Below, piece after piece: positions 60,350 to 64,000 of a stretch of DNA of 64,000 nucleotides; position 1 is the stretch's first letter, and each line of letters begins with the position of its first letter. The position numbers and the translations under genes were made by a program. This stretch comes from Strongylocentrotus droebachiensis. Its lineage: Eukaryota > Echinodermata > Echinoidea > Camarodonta > Strongylocentrotidae. Under the pieces are notes generated by a model. It searched no databases. It was not told the origin of the DNA and was given only the letters and a program-made list of their open reading frames with translations. The stretch spans positions 1 through 64,000 of the forward strand of contig JAVYIG010006603.1 in the NCBI GenBank assembly GCA_035222895.1, given 5' to 3'.

Positions 60350-60845
60350 GGAGACACAATGGAATCAACCCAATCAAGCTGGTGGTGGCTCAGAGATGGT
60401 ATGGGCTTGAGGAAAACACCATTGGTGGTGTCGTATGGAAAAGTCAACGCTGTCGTGTATCGAGACATCCTAGAGAACCGTGCCCTCCACACACTCAAGA
60501 AGGGTCTATGGAAACAACTTTCAGCTGCAAGACGACAACACTTGATCACGTATGGCAGCTGCTGTCACAGTGAAATAATTCCTTGGTGCAGAGGAGGTTC
60601 AGCAGATATCATGGCCTGCTTGCTCCTCTGATGTGTACCATATAAAGCATGTCTGGGATGCCTTCGGCCGAGCCATCGATAAGGGGGACAATACTCCTTA
60701 AACTCTACAGGTGTTAGCCCAGGATCCGACTGAAGAGTGGGGCGCCCTCTCCATTGACACCATCAACACGATTGTGGACAGTATGCCATGACGTCTGAAC
60801 TCACCAATAAACTCCAACGCTGCTTTAGAGTTTCGTGGAAGTTAC
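60350..60845 (+). mobile_element. Tc1-type transposase relic
   Basis: Seen in shifting frames: KTPLVVSYGKVNAVVYRDIL (the strand and helix before the second catalytic Asp), then WPACSSDVYHIKHVWDAFGR where intact Tc1 proteins have SPDLNPIEHVWD, then EEWGALSIDTINTIVDSMP. The order and spacing match the DDE catalytic core of Tc1/mariner transposases, with the catalytic region corrupted. Dead copy; upstream sequence (60,050-60,350) may hold further decayed parts. Confidence 0.8.
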
Positions 60846-61211
60846 TGATCCGTGTCAGGGGATGCCATATACTCGATATTAGTAGATATCAGTGACTTAG
60901 TGACACTTGAAAATTTAATATGATACTTTTCTGTTTGCGTGAAATCTCCTTGAAAGAGCCTTTCCTTTCCTTTCAAATGACCAAGGCGGAACTTTTTTCT
61001 GTTGTAACCTCTCATGTACGGGAATTTTTGGCCCTGTGCCTCAATCTATTGGACACCAACTGCAATGTCTTTGGAAAATGTTGTTAAAAGAATGTTTTTG
61101 CAGCCGATTAATTAATGCTCACTCGATAATTATGGCACTTTCTGACATTTATGTGCGAACAAACGCTAGCCTTTGCCACGATTGTTGACAGTTCAGTGAA
61201 TTGTGTCAGAT

Positions 61212-61728
61212 TCATCCCGTATCCGGACACCTACCCTTTCGACATCCACCCCCTCCCATAACCACCCTAGTCACCTACGCCCTAGGACAACTTCCCCCTA
61301 GGACAACCACCCTCTAGGACGACTACAGCACGGACAACTACCCCCCGTAGAACTACCCTCAGACAACTACCCCTAAAGACAACTACCCCCTAGGACAACT
61401 ACTCCCTAGGGCAACCACCCTCTAGGACGACTACACCCGAGACAACTACCCCCGTATAACTACCCCCAGACAACTACCCCCAAGGACAACTACCCCCTAG
61501 GACAACTACCCCCAAGCACAACTACCCCCATACATCTAACCCCTAGGACAACTACCCCCGGACAACTACCACTCGGATGTTTGTCTGGGGAGTAGGTGTC
61601 CTAGAGGATAATTTTCGTAGGGGGTAGGGGTAGTTGTCTTAGGGGGTAGTTGTCCGGGGGAGTCGGCCTACAGGGTGATTGCCCAAGAGGGTAGTTGTCC
61701 TATAGGGGTAGGTGTCCTACAACCGATT
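61212..61728. mobile_element. Second TU-like foldback
   Basis: Seen: left edge CCGGACACCTACCC, about 20 C-rich units to about 61,570, then inverted units to a right edge GTAGGTGTCCTACAACCGAT. The edges match those of the 39.9 kb element (TCGG..GGAYACCTACCCC). It has almost no unique centre and ends ~40 bp from the gene B exon at 61,767. Confidence 0.68.
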
Positions 61729-61766
61729 CATCGACTTTCAAATCAACTGCTGCAACAATAATTTAC

Positions 61767-61986
61767 CCGTCTTTCCCCGTTGATGTCGTTATAGAGGTGT
61801 ACATGTAAGATGACAGGTGTTTTCTGCAGCGCTAATATCTTTTCTTTAAACGGCCGACAGCACATCTGTTTTCCTTGAAAGAAGACATTCCTGATCCTCG
61901 ATTTAATGTTATCCATCTTCAGTTTGAGTATATCTCTCGTGATGGTGCAGCTAGGTATTCCAGACTTCGTTCTTTAGCAACTGCAT
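61767..61986 (-). pseudogene. Gene B, ZU5-end/UPA exon, apparently frameshifted
   Basis: Seen: a paralogue of 32,030-32,280, sharing SGIP..(T/N)ITRDIL, (M/K)(R/C)C(Q/R)PF and VILHVHLYNDING, ending at donor CGG|GTAAAT in phase 0. About five residues around the HFSW strand are missing. The 5' part (acceptor attatag, then AVAKER) is in a different frame from the rest, so a short deletion near 61,965 seems to have shifted the frame. Inference: a damaged exon of gene B or a sequence error; the downstream gene B exons are intact. The ZU5 exon expected upstream was not found before the window ends. Confidence 0.55.
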
Positions 61987-62593
61987 CTATAATCAACAAT
62001 TTGGGTGGAAAAATCAGGAAAAAATGTGGACTCATTGAAGCGAGGGATAAACATGGTTTTGAATGAAATTCAATAACGAGCAAAGGTGAAGACCTTCTCT
62101 GCATTATGTACAGGCAAACGAAAAAAAAATATCGGTGCACCTGAAAATAATCGATAATAATAATAACCTTAAGTATTTGCAAGCCTCTAATTTGACTATC
62201 AAATGCATTTGATAATATCAAGAAACACTGTTTCATGGCTTTTACTTCATCAATCCAGAATTTATTATTAATATTACCATTAGTAGTACTATCATCATCA
62301 TCATCACTTTAATTGTTGCTTTAACTTTCAATTTTTAGAACACACACAAAGGGCTTTAAACTTTAATCATATTTTCTCAACTCTCTTTGTTAAAAAACAA
62401 ATACAAATCAGTCGACCAAAGACCCCGAAATGTGTAAATGAGTGATCTTGTAAGACTTAGGTTAGAATATTCATGTAAAATATACAATGAATAACATTAT
62501 GATGGAGATACTCTTTTCAACTTAAAGAAAAAGTTGAGAATTGTTCAAAGAAATGTTGTGGAAACGATCAGAAAAGGTTGATCCTCTATCATA

Positions 62594-62735
62594 GGGAGGC
62601 GTGATAGCTCAGTCGGTAGAGCAGTGGTCTCGTAATCCGATGACCTGGGTTCGAAACCAAAACGATGCGCTAGTGCCTCTCGGTAAGGCTTTCTTAATAG
62701 CAGTCAGGTAAAATAACCATCACATCACTGAGCAT
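62594..62735 (+). mobile_element. tRNA-derived SINE, second copy
   Basis: Seen: GTGATAGCTCAGTCGGTAGA as A-box region, the same CTCGTAA loop, GGGTTCGAAACC as B box, then CGATGCGCTAGTGCC and the shared tail GTCAGGTAAAATAACC. The internal body is shorter than in the 9.7 kb copy. The tRNA-like head is closer to a real tRNA-Thr(CGT) than the 9.7 kb one. Confidence 0.75.
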
Positions 62736-63896
62736 ATAAGTATTGGTGTGTACTGTTCTGAAATCATCAACATGATAATAAATTTGGCCCAGTCTTGGTA
62801 AAGTTAGAAGCACTGTACACAGAAAGATGTATGTGGGACTACACGAACATATATGTGGCATAAAAATACGTCCCGATTTTCGTGATGCTACATGCCATAT
62901 TTAGAACATTAAGGCATTTGAAGAGCCATGCTTTTCCGAACATTTGTTATCTGATGTTCTTTCACAATTGCATAATAAAATGATAACTGTCACAAATTAT
63001 TTCCACCTCTGCCTTCTCTGTAATGCCTATTATACCGAACATGTCTATCATTCATTACTTGAAGAAGAAAAAATAATCAAGTGTCTTTTCTTCGACAATC
63101 ATCAAAACTGATTTTCTATCTTGTTAAAAGAATATGAATATGTTTAAGATAACGAGATTATATAGCCTCCGTTACATGAATATTCATGACCGATAAATAT
63201 TAAGAGTCGGTTTCTGTTTACAGGTATTATTCTCAATATGAAATAAATCCGTGATATTTCTTTATAATAAAGTATGTTGTAAGAAGTTCATTCATAAATT
63301 TTATAATTTATAAAGAGCGTTTTCGAGAAAACTTTCTTCTTATCATTATTATCCCACGTTCTTTTTCATTTTCCGTCACCTTTCCCCTCGCTCTCACTTT
63401 TTCTGCCATTCGATCGGGGAGGCACGTGCCCGTCACCAGTAGCTACGCCACTGTTAACCTCTATCTTTTTCCATTTTTCTCAAAAAAATAAACATTAACA
63501 CCTCACCTCGAACAGACTAGTAGTTTACTGTCACAAACACAAGAAATCTGAAGACCCAGCCACGCTGAACAGTGATCTAGACTAGTCCTAGGCTCCTACG
63601 CAAGGAGCGGTAGCTACACATTTCACATCAACAATATGGCGGCGATAAACATCTAAAAGACGGGAATTCCCCTTCGTCACAGCACGCACGCTACGTGATA
63701 GAAATTTCCACTCTGCAAAACGTGATGCATGGCACTGAACAATGTAATGCTCTGCTAAACAAGGTTGGCATCATTTATTAAGTTGTAGAGGCATGATTAC
63801 AACAAAAATGCCACAGCGTATTGCATGTATAGCTAAGTTAGCTAATTTCCACCATTTGCATGCATGAACCGTGTGCATCTGGTTGGGTTGAGGCTT
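62736..63896. other. No gene seen
   Basis: If gene B continues to the right, this is intron or upstream sequence. A repeat end (GGCACGTGCCCG..GCTACGCCACTG) sits at 63,418-63,452. No ZU5-like frame was found on the minus strand. Confidence 0.5.
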
Positions 63897-64000
63897 TAAT
63901 AGGGTTATAGCTATTTTGCAGTTTTTTTTCTTCTTCAGGAACATGCCCCTACAACTGATTAAATAAAGTTAAACTTCCAATATAGAAGTTAATGGCGCCA
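63897..64000. repeat. Direct repeat shared with 471-564
   Basis: Seen: GGGTTATAGCTATTTTGCAG, CTACAACTGATTAAATAAAG and AATGGCGCCA at the last base. About 80% alike to the left copy by eye, with short indels. Confidence 0.6.

Noticed and set aside
62594..62665. Functional tRNA-Thr(CGT) gene
   Set aside because: The A and B boxes are good, but the acceptor stem does not pair well and the sequence continues into a SINE body shared with 9,745-9,955.

Overview
The window is nuclear DNA of an animal, not a microbe. It is AT-rich, has no long intact ORFs apart from retrotransposon remains, contains short exons with clean splice sites, and is packed with SINEs, LINE fragments and inverted-repeat elements. 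The gene content (ZU5-UPA-Death proteins in tandem copies) and foldback elements with ends made of ~15-16 bp tandem subrepeats (like the sea urchin TU elements) suggest a marine deuterostome, most likely an echinoderm such as a sea urchin. That assignment is inference.

The genes lie on the minus strand as two tandem paralogues of a ZU5-UPA-Death gene (UNC5/PIDD/ankyrin-type architecture). Gene A reads from about 36.7 kb down to 15.9 kb: an unidentified exon (36,585-36,701), a Glu-rich exon (34,955-35,188), ZU5 (33,824-34,165), ZU5 end/UPA (32,030-32,280), UPA (29,555-29,680), UPA (19,906-20,101), a 70-nt linker (18,117-18,186) and a terminal Death-domain exon (15,916-16,198). Every reading-frame phase agrees across these eight exons, giving about 538 codons plus stop; the 5' end was not found. 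Gene B holds matching exons at 61.8 kb (apparently frameshifted), 50.6, 47.4, 46.4 and 43.4 kb; its ZU5 exon would lie beyond the right edge.

Behind each gene the linker + Death module is repeated: 42.3/41.2 kb in gene B; 14.3 kb (with a truncated Death remnant) plus a different Death-like exon at 10.7 kb, and a decayed copy at 7.6/6.6 kb, in gene A. Each Death exon has its own stop, and linker and Death phases are interchangeable, so the locus looks like an array of alternative 3' Death-domain cassettes, or tandem gene ends, one of which carries a divergent fold. This is the most interesting biological structure in the window.

The rest is mobile DNA: a LINE reverse-transcriptase ORF (48.2-49.2 kb), a decayed LINE (54.1-56.5 kb) inside a 6.1 kb inverted-repeat element (52.8-58.9 kb), a LINE in a gene A intron (16.4-17.6 kb), a Tc1-type transposase relic (60.4-60.8 kb), tRNA-derived SINEs, at least five TTAA-flanked MITE-like elements, a palindromic TA-flanked MITE family with a second hairpin nested in one copy, a Harbinger-like MITE, and foldbacks with repeated outer domains at 39.9-40.8, 61.2-61.7 and (degenerate) 7.9-8.2 kb. 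A possible 3' end of a plus-strand gene lies at 2.87-3.17 kb.
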